Below, one piece after another: positions 15,105 through 23,459 of a DNA stretch of 43,636 nucleotides. Positions within the stretch are counted from its first letter, which is position 1, and each line of letters begins with the position of its first letter. The DNA comes from Actinomycetota bacterium (GTDB taxonomy: Bacteria; Actinomycetota; Nitriliruptoria; Nitriliruptorales; Nitriliruptoraceae), in the NCBI GenBank assembly GCA_019347575.1, contig JAHWKY010000035.1, forward strand, positions 1-43,636. The letters are read 5' to 3'. The notes beneath the pieces were generated by a model that saw nothing but the letters and a program-made list of their open reading frames with translations, was not told the DNA's origin and did not search any database. A program made the position numbers and the translations under genes.

Positions 15105-15509
15105 GTGGGCGAGCGGGACATCTTCCAGATCGGCGACGTCGCCGAGCGTGTTGGTCTGTCCCTGCGCACCATGCGCTACTACGAGGAAGTCGGCCTGGTC
15201 CCCCCCTCGGACCGCAGCCCCGGTGGCTTCCGCCTGTACACCGAGTCCGACATCGCCCAGCTGGAGCTGATCAAGCAACTCAAGCCGCTGGGGTTCAGCC
15301 TCGATCAGATGCGCGAGCTGCTCGACCTGCGCCGCCGGCTGCAAGCCGACGACGGCATCAGCAAGCGCGCGCTCGCACAGCTGCGTCGCTACGCCGAAGA
15401 CGCTCGGGAACGCTGCCACGAGCTGCGCGCGCAGTTGCGTGCCGCCGAGCAGTTGGCGAACCAGCTCGAGGCCGACCTCGACGCTCGTGACCGACAGCAG
15501 GTCGGCTGA
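15105..15509 (+). CDS. MerR family transcriptional regulator
   Basis: From GTG 15105 the protein has 134 residues, the usual MerR length. It opens with FQIGDVAERVGLSLRTMRYY, then EEVGLVPPSDRSPGGFRLYT, the winged-helix DNA-binding domain, and ends in a long amphipathic dimerisation helix with RALAQLRRYAEDARERCHEL. The frame is open to a GTG at 15036, adding 23 residues without homology, so the later start is preferred; neither has a strong ribosome site. No metal-binding cysteines are seen, so the inducer is probably not a heavy metal. Confidence 0.8.
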   Translation: MGERDIFQIGDVAERVGLSLRTMRYYEEVGLVPPSDRSPGGFRLYTESDIAQLELIKQLKPLGFSLDQMRELLDLRRRLQADDGISKRALAQLRRYAEDARERCHELRAQLRAAEQLANQLEADLDARDRQQVG

Positions 15510-15642
15510 GGGCCGATGCCGGTCATCGGCTGCCCCACCCGTCCGCATCATGGGCGACCCGGTCAGACGACACATTTGGGCCTGCCTCCCCGCTGCGCCC
15601 CGCAGGTCGGTGTACCGGTCCTGTCGGTGATGACCGAGCAGA

Positions 15643-15678
15643 GCGGGGCACGGACCGCGACGGTGCGCGGCGCCCCGC
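15643..15678 (+). terminator. Possible hairpin after the MerR gene
   Basis: GCGGGGC (15643-15649) and GCCCCGC (15672-15678) can pair around a 22-base loop, followed by CTTGTT. It lies between the MerR gene and the DUF6351 remnant. The long loop and short T-run make it a weak terminator candidate. Confidence 0.25.
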
Positions 15679-15682
15679 CTTG

Positions 15683-15942
15683 TTAGGGTCGGGGCCGACC
15701 CCCCGCGCCTTGCGGCGTTCCGTCGGTGACGTCACGGCCGTCGTCGGTGACCACCAGGTCCTCGACCGACGCCCCGTCGGGTGCCGTCAGCTGCACCAGG
15801 GCGTCGCCGCCGCTGACGAGGTCGCCGCGCCCCGAGAGCACTCGATGACCACGACCTCGGAGGCCAAGGCCGGCACCGCCAGTGGCACCACCGCCGTGAG
15901 GCCAGCCACGAGCAGGACGAGTGGGACGAGGGGTCGGCTCAC
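15683..15942 (-). pseudogene. DUF6351 protein, frameshifted N-terminal fragment
   Basis: GTG 15942 on the minus strand begins a signal peptide, SRPLVPLVLLVAGLTAVVPL then AVPALASEVVVI. The frame then closes, but one base over it continues as VLSGRGDLVSGGDALVQLTA and ends shortly after GRDVT. This is the characteristic opening of DUF6351, a secreted family of several hundred residues. Inserting a single G after ATCGAG at the junction near 15843 restores the frame. After about 70 codons the homology stops and a TAA follows at 15683. The gene is therefore a 5' remnant with an added frameshift. It overlaps the SMP-30-like gene on the other strand. Confidence 0.65.
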
Positions 15943-16774
15943 CGGATCGCTCCCGAACGCGTGCGTCGGTTGGGAGGTGCGCGGCCTGGTGGATGGGCTC
16001 GGCCGGATCGAGAACCTCGAACCGGACCGGCGCGGTGGGATGCTGCTGTCGTCGACCGACCGGGGCCGGATCGAGCGGCTGCTGCCGGACGGGTCGGTCG
16101 AGGTCGCGTTCGAGGGGGTGCCCGCTCCCGGTGGGCTGCGGGTCATCGCTGGCGTGCTGTTCGCCAACACCGGCGACAGCCTCCAGGCCGGCTTGCTCGG
16201 TAGCACCGACGGGACCATCCAGAGGATCGAGTTGGGCAGCGGGGCGCGCGAGACGTGGGCTGATGGCCTCACGATGCCCAACGGCTTGGTGTTCGCGGCG
16301 GACGGGCGGGCGTTCACCAGCCGCACCATCGGGGTCGATGCGGCCGTCACGATGGTCCCGCCGGACCCACCCCGCGAGCCGCAGCGGTGGGCTGAGATCC
16401 GCGATACGAACGGGCTGGCGATCGACGCGGCGCAGGAGTGGCTGTACGCGTCGACCACCTTCGACCCGCTGGCGCCAGTGCACCGCGTCCGGCTCGACGA
16501 CCCCACCGCCATCGAACTCGTCGCCAACCTCACGACCGTCGGCACCCCCGTGATCAAGGGTCTCGACGATCTCACCATCGACGGGGCAGACGTGCTCTAC
16601 ATCACTGCCAACGGCAGCGGCGAGGTGCTGCGCCTGGATCCGGCCTCCGATGCAACCGACGGCCCGTCACGGGAGCCTGACCCCGGAACGCTGCCGACGA
16701 CCGGTGGCGGACCCGCGGTGGCGGCGCTCCTCGCGCTGATCGCCGCGTGGGTCGGCCCCGTCCGGCACTCCTGA
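15845..16774 (+). CDS. SMP-30-like beta-propeller with LPTTG tail
   Basis: From about 15957 the frame matches a secreted gluconolactonase/SMP-30-like propeller. The segments are CVGWEVRGLVDGLGRIENL, RRGGMLLSSTDRGRIERL, GLTMPNGLVFAADGRAF, DTNGLAIDAAQEWLYA and KGLDDLTIDGADVLYITANG. The last blade is missing; instead the chain passes to LPTTG (residues 283-287) followed by a hydrophobic stretch and a short basic end, like a sortase signal. The true start is unclear: ATG 15845 is the best in-frame codon, but the first 35 codons lie over the signal-peptide region of the DUF6351 remnant and no signal peptide is encoded here. The gene may be a truncated chimera. Sugar lactone hydrolysis is only a family possibility. 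Confidence 0.6.
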   Translation: MTTTSEAKAGTASGTTAVRPATSRTSGTRGRLTGSLPNACVGWEVRGLVDGLGRIENLEPDRRGGMLLSSTDRGRIERLLPDGSVEVAFEGVPAPGGLRVIAGVLFANTGDSLQAGLLGSTDGTIQRIELGSGARETWADGLTMPNGLVFAADGRAFTSRTIGVDAAVTMVPPDPPREPQRWAEIRDTNGLAIDAAQEWLYASTTFDPLAPVHRVRLDDPTAIELVANLTTVGTPVIKGLDDLTIDGADVLYITANGSGEVLRLDPASDATDGPSREPDPGTLPTTGGGPAVAALLALIAAWVGPVRHS

Positions 16775-16858
16775 CGCCGGATGCGGTGTGTCGGCGGACG
16801 CCACGCCATGCTTGCATCGCCAGACGTGCGTCCGTCGCCGTCGCCAGGAGCCAGGGAG

Positions 16859-17572
16859 ATGCCCCCGCCGATCGAGGAGCTGGCCTGGGCCGAGACACCG
16901 ATGGGAGTGATCAGTCTGCGGCGGCGGTGGGAGGCGTCACGGCAGGTGGACGTGTACGAGGTCAAGCTCGACGACGAGTTCCTGATGTCGAGCCTGTTCA
17001 CGGTCGCCGAGGAGGCACTGGCGCATCTGACGCTCCAGGCGGTGTCCGGCACGGATCTCGATGTTGTCGTCGGTGGCCTGGGGTTGGGCTACACCGCTCG
17101 GGCGGTGCTGGAGGACGACCGCGTGCGGTCGTTGACGGTCATCGAGGCGCTGGCGGAGGTCATCGCCTGGCACGATCGCGGACTGCTGCCCGACGCCCAG
17201 GTGCTGACGTCGGATCCACGGGTCCGCGTGGTCCACGGCGACTTCTTCACGATGGTGGACGACGACCGCCTTCTGGGTGCCGACGGACCTGCTCCGCTCG
17301 TCGACGCCGTCCTGTTGGACATCGACCACACCCCCCGCAACGTCCTGGCGCCGAGCCATGCCGGCTTCTACACGGTGGCCGGGCTGAAGCGGCTGACCCG
17401 CCACCTCCGCCCAGGTGGAGCCTTCGGGCTGTGGTCCGACGACCCGCCTGACGAGGACTTCGAGCGGCGCCTGACGGCGGCGTTCGCGGACGTCGAGGCG
17501 CACGTGGTGCGCTTCCCCAACTTCTACACCGCGAGCGAGTCCGCCAGCACGGTGTACGTGGCTCGGCGGTAG
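16859..17572 (+). CDS. Spermidine-synthase-like protein
   Basis: Encodes 237 residues from ATG 16859, seven bases after AGGAG; the longer frame to 16781 is less likely. The Rossmann-type nucleotide-binding region reads VVVGGLGLGYTARAVLEDD then SLTVIEALAEVIAWH, and an acidic stretch VDAVLLDIDHTPRN follows, as in spermidine/spermine synthase-like enzymes. The end, FPNFYTASESASTVYVARR, is also typical of this actinobacterial group. True polyamine synthases have more conserved active-site residues than are visible here, so the substrate is open. The start of prfC lies 120 bp downstream. Confidence 0.75.
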   Translation: MPPPIEELAWAETPMGVISLRRRWEASRQVDVYEVKLDDEFLMSSLFTVAEEALAHLTLQAVSGTDLDVVVGGLGLGYTARAVLEDDRVRSLTVIEALAEVIAWHDRGLLPDAQVLTSDPRVRVVHGDFFTMVDDDRLLGADGPAPLVDAVLLDIDHTPRNVLAPSHAGFYTVAGLKRLTRHLRPGGAFGLWSDDPPDEDFERRLTAAFADVEAHVVRFPNFYTASESASTVYVARR

Positions 17573-17693
17573 CGGCACGCCGCCCCCGGCGCCGGTGGGT
17601 GCCGTACCCTCGCGTGACGGCAGATCTGCCATCGGGCCGCTCGCGGCCTGTTCGGCGGCTGCGATGTCCTCTCATCCGAACTGGAGTCCGATG

Positions 17694-19259
17694 ATGTCCG
17701 ACGCGCGCGTGCTGGCCGAGGCCGGTCGGCGCCGGACGTTCGCGATCATCTCGCACCCCGACGCTGGCAAGACCACGCTCACCGAGAAGTTCCTGCTGTA
17801 CGCCGGGGCGGTCGAGGAGGCCGGGGCCGTGCGCTCGCGCAAGGTCGCGCGCACGGCACGGTCGGACTGGATGGAGCTGGAGAAGCAGCGGGGGATCTCG
17901 ATCTCGTCGGCCGTGTTGCGCTTCGACCACGAAGGCGTGGTGTTCAACCTGCTGGACACGCCAGGGCACCGTGACTTCTCGGAGGACACCTACCGGGTGC
18001 TGTCCGGGGTCGATGCTGCGGTGATGGTGCTGGACGCGGCGGGAGGGGTGGAGGCCCAGACCGAGAAGCTGTTCGCGGTGTGCCGGCAGCGCGGGACGCC
18101 GGTCATCACGTTCGTGAACAAGATGGACCGCCCGTCACCCGAGCCGCTGGCGATCCTCGACGACATCGAGGCCACGCTGGGCATCGATGCGCACCCCGTG
18201 ACCTGGCCGGTCAAGCCGGGCAACGAGTTCCTGGGCGTCGTGGACCGACGCGATCAGACCTTCCACCGCTACACGACGGTGGCGCACGGATCGACCCGGG
18301 CGGCCCACGAGCTCGCGGAGTGGCCCGCGGACGTCCCCGGTGCGCGCCAGGCCGACGACGAACTCGAGCTGCTGGCGGCTCTGGGCAAGGACCACGACCG
18401 CAAGCGGTTCTTGGCGGGCGAGTCGACGCCGGTGTTCTTCGGTTCGGCGCTGTCGAATTTCGGCGTGCCTGTGCTGCTCGACGCGATCGAGCGGTTGGCT
18501 CCGCCGCCCGAGCCACGCGCCGATGTCGAGGGGCGTCGCCGTGCGCTCGATGCTCCGTTCTCGGGGTTCGTGTTCAAGGTCCAGGCCAACATGGACCCGC
18601 GCCACCGCGACCGGATCGCGTTCGTTCGGGTGTGCTCAGGGCGCTTCGAGCGGGGCACGACGCTGGAGTGCGCGCGGACGGGCAAGCGGCAGGCCGCCAA
18701 GTACGCCCACCAGGTGTTCGGCCAGGAACGCATCACCGTCGAGGAGGCCTTCCCTGGCGACGTGGTCGGTCTGGTCAACGCGGCGGATCTGGCGATCGGC
18801 GACTCGCTGTACGAAGCCGAGCCAGTCGTCTTCCCACCGCTGCCCACGTTCACCCCCGAGCATTTCCGCCTGGCTACGCCCGTCGACCGGTCGCGGGTCA
18901 AGCAGTTCCGCCGCGGGCTCGAGCAGCTCGACCAGGAGGGTGTGGTCCAGGTGCTGCGCGACGAGGACCTCGGCGACGTCGAGCCGATCCTGGCCGCGGT
19001 CGGCGCGCTGCAGTTCGACGTGGCGGAGTTCCGGATGCAGCACGAGTTCAACGCCCCGCTGCGGCTGCGCCCCGCCGCGTACCGAGAAGCTCGCCGCACC
19101 GACGAGGACTCGGTCGAGGCCCTGACGCGGATGCGCGACGTTGGGATCTACCGGCGCGCGGACGGTACGCCGATGGCGCTCTTCCGTGACCGCTGGCAAC
19201 TCCAGCAGGTCGAGGCCGACCATCCCGAGCTCACCTTCGACACCATCGTCACCTCCTGA
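17694..19259 (+). CDS. prfC: Peptide chain release factor 3
   Basis: Encodes 521 residues. RF3 is a translational GTPase that removes RF1/RF2 from the ribosome after termination. G1 is SHPDAGKTTLTEK (residues 20-32), switch I holds QRGISISSAVL, G3 is DTPGHRDFSEDTYR, and G4 is NKMDRP. The RF3-specific ends QFDVAEFRMQHEFNAPLRL and LFRDRWQLQ are present, separating it from EF-G and TypA. GGAG at 17683-17686 lies seven bases from ATG 17694 and four from ATG 17691; upstream in-frame ATGs at 17664 and 17595 look like non-coding extension. TACCCT at 17605-17610 could be the -10 element. Confidence 0.95.
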   Translation: MSDARVLAEAGRRRTFAIISHPDAGKTTLTEKFLLYAGAVEEAGAVRSRKVARTARSDWMELEKQRGISISSAVLRFDHEGVVFNLLDTPGHRDFSEDTYRVLSGVDAAVMVLDAAGGVEAQTEKLFAVCRQRGTPVITFVNKMDRPSPEPLAILDDIEATLGIDAHPVTWPVKPGNEFLGVVDRRDQTFHRYTTVAHGSTRAAHELAEWPADVPGARQADDELELLAALGKDHDRKRFLAGESTPVFFGSALSNFGVPVLLDAIERLAPPPEPRADVEGRRRALDAPFSGFVFKVQANMDPRHRDRIAFVRVCSGRFERGTTLECARTGKRQAAKYAHQVFGQERITVEEAFPGDVVGLVNAADLAIGDSLYEAEPVVFPPLPTFTPEHFRLATPVDRSRVKQFRRGLEQLDQEGVVQVLRDEDLGDVEPILAAVGALQFDVAEFRMQHEFNAPLRLRPAAYREARRTDEDSVEALTRMRDVGIYRRADGTPMALFRDRWQLQQVEADHPELTFDTIVTS

Positions 19260-19574
19260 TCCGGGGCCCCGTGAGGGCGCCACGACCCGGGTCACCTCGG
19301 CGCGTTCCGACCTCTCGTCCCTTCGGCCTAGGTCGAACGATGGCCAACCTTCCGGGCCGAGCACCGGAACACGCGGGTGGTAGCGAACGGCGAGGCTCGC
19401 GGTACGAGAGGGGCCGGGCCGCAGCCGGCCCGAACGGAGACGGGCGAGCGCGGGACGGGCGCGATGGGCGGCCCTCGCTGCGACCTGAGAGCGAGGCGGT
19501 GTGGGGAGACAACCTTCAGACCCTTCCGCACCGGTGACGAGGCGCGACGGTCTCGGGCCGTCGGCGATGCGAGC
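19260..19574. other. Gene-free stretch between prfC and the mce operon
   Basis: No convincing gene is seen in this 315-bp stretch. It holds a GC-rich hairpin GGGCCGG-GCCGCAG-CCGGCCC around 19407-19427, which could end the prfC transcript though no T-run follows, and a second dyad CGACGG-TCTCGGG-CCGTCG (19545-19563) only 11 bases before the first mce start. The mce promoter must lie in here, but no clear -35/-10 pair stands out. Confidence 0.4.
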
Positions 19575-20366
19575 GTGAGCGTCGTCAGCGCAGGCGCCGA
19601 ACGGGCCGGACGGTTCCTCGAGTCGTCCGGTCAGCTGTTCGCTCTCGCCGCCGACGTCACGGTGCGCATCCCCCGCCGGCCCTGGCGCCTGCGGGCCGTC
19701 GCCGAGCAGACGTGGTTCATCGCGTCGGTGACGCTGCTGCCCGCCGTGCTGCTGACGCTGTCGTTCGGGCTGGTCATCGGCCTGCAGGTCTACAACGTCA
19801 CCCGCCAGATCGGCGCCGAGTCGGCGCAGGGGGCGGCGATGGTGCTGGCCATCGTGCGTGAGGCGGGGCCGCTCGGCACGACCTTCATGATGGCGGCCGC
19901 TGGGGGGACCGCGATCACCGCGGACCTCGGCAGCCGCAAGGTCCGCGAGGAGATCGACGCGCTCCAGGTCATGGGCGTGGACCCGATCGGGTTGCTGGTG
20001 GTCCCGCGGGTGCTCGGGGCGAGCATCGCGACGATGCTGCTGACCGGCATCGTCATCGCCGGCGGTCTCGTCGGCGGGTTCTTCTACGCCGTGGTCCTCA
20101 AGGGCTCCAACGCCGGCGCGTACCTCGACGGGTTCTCGACGCTGGCCCAGCTCTCCGACCTGTACCTCGCCCTCGTCAAGGCGTTCGTGTTCGGCCTCGT
20201 CGCGGCGATCGTGGCCGCGTGGAAGGGCCTCTACGCCGAGGGCGGCCCGGCGGGCGTCGGGCTGGCGGTGAACCGTAGCGTCGTGTTCACGCTGCTGTCC
20301 CTGGTCGTGGTCAACATGATCCTGACCTTCGGGTACCTGTCCATCGTCACCAACCCCTTCCGCTGA
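19575..20366 (+). CDS. YrbEA/MlaE-type permease of the mce operon
   Basis: Encodes 263 residues from GTG 19575; the frame is open to 19377 but that part lacks protein character. It is a MlaE/YrbE permease with about five membrane helices (FIASVTLLPAVLLTLSFGLV, AGPLGTTFMMAAAGGTAITA, TLLSLVVVNMILTFGYLSI). The YrbE-specific cytoplasmic loop EEIDALQVMGVDP starts at Glu125; it resembles the coupling helix that contacts the MceG/MlaF ATPase. It would form the inner-membrane core of a lipid importer with the next gene, with which it overlaps (TGATG). Confidence 0.92.
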   Translation: MSVVSAGAERAGRFLESSGQLFALAADVTVRIPRRPWRLRAVAEQTWFIASVTLLPAVLLTLSFGLVIGLQVYNVTRQIGAESAQGAAMVLAIVREAGPLGTTFMMAAAGGTAITADLGSRKVREEIDALQVMGVDPIGLLVVPRVLGASIATMLLTGIVIAGGLVGGFFYAVVLKGSNAGAYLDGFSTLAQLSDLYLALVKAFVFGLVAAIVAAWKGLYAEGGPAGVGLAVNRSVVFTLLSLVVVNMILTFGYLSIVTNPFR

Positions 20367-21211
20367 TGTCGACCTCCGAGAGAGCGCCAGCGTCGCTGCG
20401 GGAGGTCCTCGGCCCGGCCCTCCTCCCCGTGCGGATCACCGCCTCGTTCGTGCTCTTCTCGGTCCGGGCCCTCAGCCAGGTCGTGCCGGCTCTGCGTCAC
20501 CGCGCCCAGATCGTCGAGCAGGTCAACGCCATCGCGGTCGGCACGGGGGCGTTCCTGCTCGGGGCGGGTGCGGTCATGGTGATGATCTTCATGACCGCGG
20601 TCCTCGGCATCCAGGTCGCGCTCGAGGCGACCGAGGGCCTCGAGCTGATCGGCGCCGAGGCGCTGATCGGGTTCGTGGCGGCCTACGCCAACATCCGCGA
20701 GGTCGCCCCGCTGGGTGCCGGGATGATCTTCGCGGCGCAGATCGGGGCGCAGTTCACCGCAGAGCTCGGGGCGCAGCGCATCTCGGAGGAGATCGACGCG
20801 CTCGAGGTCATGGGGTTACGCAGCCTGCGCTACCTCGTCTCGACGCGGCTGCTGGCCGCGTACATCACGGTGCTGCCCCTGTACGCCATCGGCGTGTACA
20901 TCCAACTGCTGACGACACGGTTGACTGCGGTGCACCTGTTCGACGTCTCGCCGGGGATCTACGACCAGTACTTCGAGCTGTACCTGCCGCGCCAGGACGT
21001 GCTGTTCAGCCTCGCCAAGGTGCTCGTCTTCATCACCCTGGTCACGTTCATCCACTGCTACTACGGCTTCTACGCCCGCGGCGGACCCGAGGACGTCGGC
21101 CGGGGCGTCGGCCGCGCCGTCCGCCTGTCGGTCACGCTGATCTTCGTCACGAATTTCTTCCTGTCCGTGCTGTTCTTCAGCGGGACCAGCTCGGTGAGGT
21201 TGTCAGGATGA
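20366..21211 (+). CDS. YrbEB/MlaE-type permease of the mce operon
   Basis: Encodes 281 residues from ATG 20366. It is the second YrbE permease, with the loop ISEEIDALEVMGLRSLRYLV (Glu141-Glu142), the segment REVAPLGAGMIFAAQIGAQF typical of MlaE, and several membrane helices up to the C-terminus. Two different YrbE subunits are the rule in actinobacterial mce loci, where they form a heterodimeric pore. It overlaps the first Mce gene by ATGA. Confidence 0.92.
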   Translation: MSTSERAPASLREVLGPALLPVRITASFVLFSVRALSQVVPALRHRAQIVEQVNAIAVGTGAFLLGAGAVMVMIFMTAVLGIQVALEATEGLELIGAEALIGFVAAYANIREVAPLGAGMIFAAQIGAQFTAELGAQRISEEIDALEVMGLRSLRYLVSTRLLAAYITVLPLYAIGVYIQLLTTRLTAVHLFDVSPGIYDQYFELYLPRQDVLFSLAKVLVFITLVTFIHCYYGFYARGGPEDVGRGVGRAVRLSVTLIFVTNFFLSVLFFSGTSSVRLSG

Positions 21212-22284
21212 GCGGCGGACCCGACCTGACGGCGGCAGCAGCCGAGCCCGGCCGCGTCCTACGCGTGAGCGCCGGGCTCGTCGCGGTCGCCATCGCGGTC
21301 TTCCTGGTGCGCACCCTGACGGCGAACCCGCTCGGCCCCATCGTGCATGCCGACTTCGACCGCGCTGGCCTCAACGTCCGCGCGGGCGACGAGGTGCGCG
21401 TCCGCGGCGTGCCCGTCGGCGAGATCCGGGCCATCCGGGTGGACCCCAGCGACCTGTCCGCCCGCTACGAGCTGGTGCTCGATCCCGGCACGAGCATCGC
21501 CGCGGACAGCGGGGCGCGCGTCGTGCCCAAGACGCTGCTCGGCGACAAGTACATCGAGCTCGATGCGGCCGCGCCCGGTGAGCCCGTGCTCGCCGACGGG
21601 GCGCTCATCCCGCGCGAACGCACCGAGCCGGTCGCCGAGCTCGAGGAGGTGCTCGACGAGATCGGCACCCTCATCGGCTCGATCGACGCCGCCGCTCTGG
21701 GTGGAGCGCTGAACGCGGTCGCGTACGGCCTGGGAGACGGCACCTCGCTGCGGTCCGCCACAGCGGGGCTCGGGGCGGCCGCCGACGTCACCGCCTCATC
21801 GCGCGACGACCTGCACCGCCTTCTGGACGATCTGCCCGACGTGGCGACGACCTTCGCGGAGCGCGCCGAGGACGTCACCATCATGGCCGAGGGCTTCTCC
21901 CAGGTGCTCGCGACCATCGACGAGCACCAGACCGACCTCACCGTGGCGTTGCAGCGCAACGCCGACCTGCTCGCCGACGCGCGCACGCTCGTCGAGGACC
22001 CGCGCCTCGCGCGGACCGTCCGCGACGGCCTCGTCGTGCTCGACATCGTCACACAGCATCCGGGACGCATAGCCGCGTACCTGCGCGCCTTCCCCGTCTA
22101 CCTCGAGGGACTGGTCAGCGCCACCTTCATCGACCACCTGTACGCCCAGGTCGCGCACACCTTCGTGGTTCTGCCCCACCTCGACGGACACGGCGGCGAC
22201 GACGACGGCGGACGTGAGGCGGGGCCACACGTGGTCATCAAGACGCCGCCGCCGGAGGACCAGCCGGGCGGAGGCGCCCCGTGA
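21208..22284 (+). CDS. Mce family protein, first of six
   Basis: Encodes 358 residues from ATG 21208. One membrane anchor (about residues 20-40, VSAGLVAVAIAVFLVR) is followed by the MlaD/Mce domain, with VRAGDEVRVRGVPVGEIRAI and the conserved KTLLGDKYIELDA. A helical region rich in TTFAERAEDV-type heptads follows, and the C-terminal tail is rich in Gly, Asp and Pro. Mce subunits assemble into a hexameric tube that conducts hydrophobic substrates across the periplasm-like space. Translational coupling (4-bp overlap) joins it to both neighbours. It corresponds in position to MceA. Confidence 0.9.
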   Translation: MSGGPDLTAAAAEPGRVLRVSAGLVAVAIAVFLVRTLTANPLGPIVHADFDRAGLNVRAGDEVRVRGVPVGEIRAIRVDPSDLSARYELVLDPGTSIAADSGARVVPKTLLGDKYIELDAAAPGEPVLADGALIPRERTEPVAELEEVLDEIGTLIGSIDAAALGGALNAVAYGLGDGTSLRSATAGLGAAADVTASSRDDLHRLLDDLPDVATTFAERAEDVTIMAEGFSQVLATIDEHQTDLTVALQRNADLLADARTLVEDPRLARTVRDGLVVLDIVTQHPGRIAAYLRAFPVYLEGLVSATFIDHLYAQVAHTFVVLPHLDGHGGDDDGGREAGPHVVIKTPPPEDQPGGGAP

Positions 22285-23459
22285 GGCTCGCGATCCGTCT
22301 GGCCCTCCTGACCATCGTCGGCCTCGGCTGCCTCGCGTGGGTCGCCGTCAGCGTGGGGCAGCTCGGCGGGCCCGGCGGGATGTTCGCTTCCACGTACCCG
22401 ATCACGATGGACCTGCGCGACGCGACCGGACTGCTCCCCGGCGACGCCGTGCGCCTCGCCGGGGTCGCGATCGGTCGGGTCAGCGACGTGCGCGTCCACG
22501 AGGGCAAGGCACGGGTCATGCTCGCGATCGACGAGGCGCATGCTGTCCCCGATGACGCCACGCTGCGGCTGCGCTGGCGGAGCGTCCTCGGCCAGCGCTT
22601 CGTGGACGTGGTGCCACCGGACGACGCCGTTCCCGACGGCCCGCGTCTCGCCGCGGGTGACCACGTACCGATCGAACGCACCGGCGAGACCGCTGACCTG
22701 TCGGAGCTGCTCAACGAGGCCGAGCCCGTCCTCGGCAGCCTCGACACCGAGGCGCTCAACCGGGTGACGGCAACGCTCGCGGGCGTGCTCGAGGGGCGCG
22801 AACGCGAGGTCGGCGAGGCGATCGAGGCCTCCTCGTTGCTGCTCGACCAGCTCGCAGGCCGCGCGGACCGAATCGGCGACATCGTGAGCGGCTTCGCGGA
22901 GGTGATGGACGGGCTGGCCGAGCGCGACGACGAGATCGAGGCGGCGCTCGACTCACTCGCCGAGGTGGCGAAGGACATCGGCGGCCAACGCGAGGACCTC
23001 GGCCGCGCCATCGCCGAGGCGGGGCGCTTCTCCGACACGTTCGCGACCGTGCTGGAGGCCAACCGGGAGGACCTCCCGGTCGTGGTCGACCAGGTCGGAC
23101 AGGTCGCCGGGACGCTCGCTGGCGAGGAGCACGCTCTGTCGGAGGGACTGCGCACCCTGGCCTGGACGTCGGCGGGACTGATCCGGGCGACGAACCACGG
23201 CGACTGGATCCAGGTGTACGGCCGCGGCTTCGGCGTCATCAACACCTTCACGCCCGAGCCGCGCGTCGGCCCCGACTACGGCGATGCTGGCCCCGACGAC
23301 ACCGACGCGCCCGAGCCCCTGCTCGGCCAGCCGCGCATCCCCGCGCCGGATGTCCCGAGGCTTCAGGTCGGCCCCCTCACGCTCAACCCCGGTGGTGACG
23401 ATCCCGAGGGATCGTCCGGCCTCGAGCTGCTGCTCCACCCGTTGAGGGGGCAGCGGTGA
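22281..23459 (+). CDS. Mce family protein, second of six
   Basis: Encodes 392 residues from GTG 22281. The anchor LAIRLALLTIVGLGCLAWVA is at residues 2-22. The Mce domain has GLLPGDAVRLAGVAIGRVSD and RWRSVLGQRFVDVVPPD. A long helical part includes DIVSGFAEVMDGLAERDDEI and FSDTFATVLEANREDLPVVV. The tail is acidic and proline-rich (about 60 residues). It is equivalent in position to MceB and overlaps the next gene by four bases. Confidence 0.9.
   Translation: MRLAIRLALLTIVGLGCLAWVAVSVGQLGGPGGMFASTYPITMDLRDATGLLPGDAVRLAGVAIGRVSDVRVHEGKARVMLAIDEAHAVPDDATLRLRWRSVLGQRFVDVVPPDDAVPDGPRLAAGDHVPIERTGETADLSELLNEAEPVLGSLDTEALNRVTATLAGVLEGREREVGEAIEASSLLLDQLAGRADRIGDIVSGFAEVMDGLAERDDEIEAALDSLAEVAKDIGGQREDLGRAIAEAGRFSDTFATVLEANREDLPVVVDQVGQVAGTLAGEEHALSEGLRTLAWTSAGLIRATNHGDWIQVYGRGFGVINTFTPEPRVGPDYGDAGPDDTDAPEPLLGQPRIPAPDVPRLQVGPLTLNPGGDDPEGSSGLELLLHPLRGQR

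Noticed and set aside
16691-16774. LPTTG tail as proof of sortase-anchored protein
   Set aside because: The motif and hydrophobic tail are present, but no sortase gene lies in the window and the protein lacks a visible signal peptide, so anchoring is only a possibility.
19545-19563. Hairpin just before the first mce gene as a riboswitch or attenuator
   Set aside because: A 6-bp GC stem is expected by chance in such DNA, and no conserved riboswitch core or T-run is visible.
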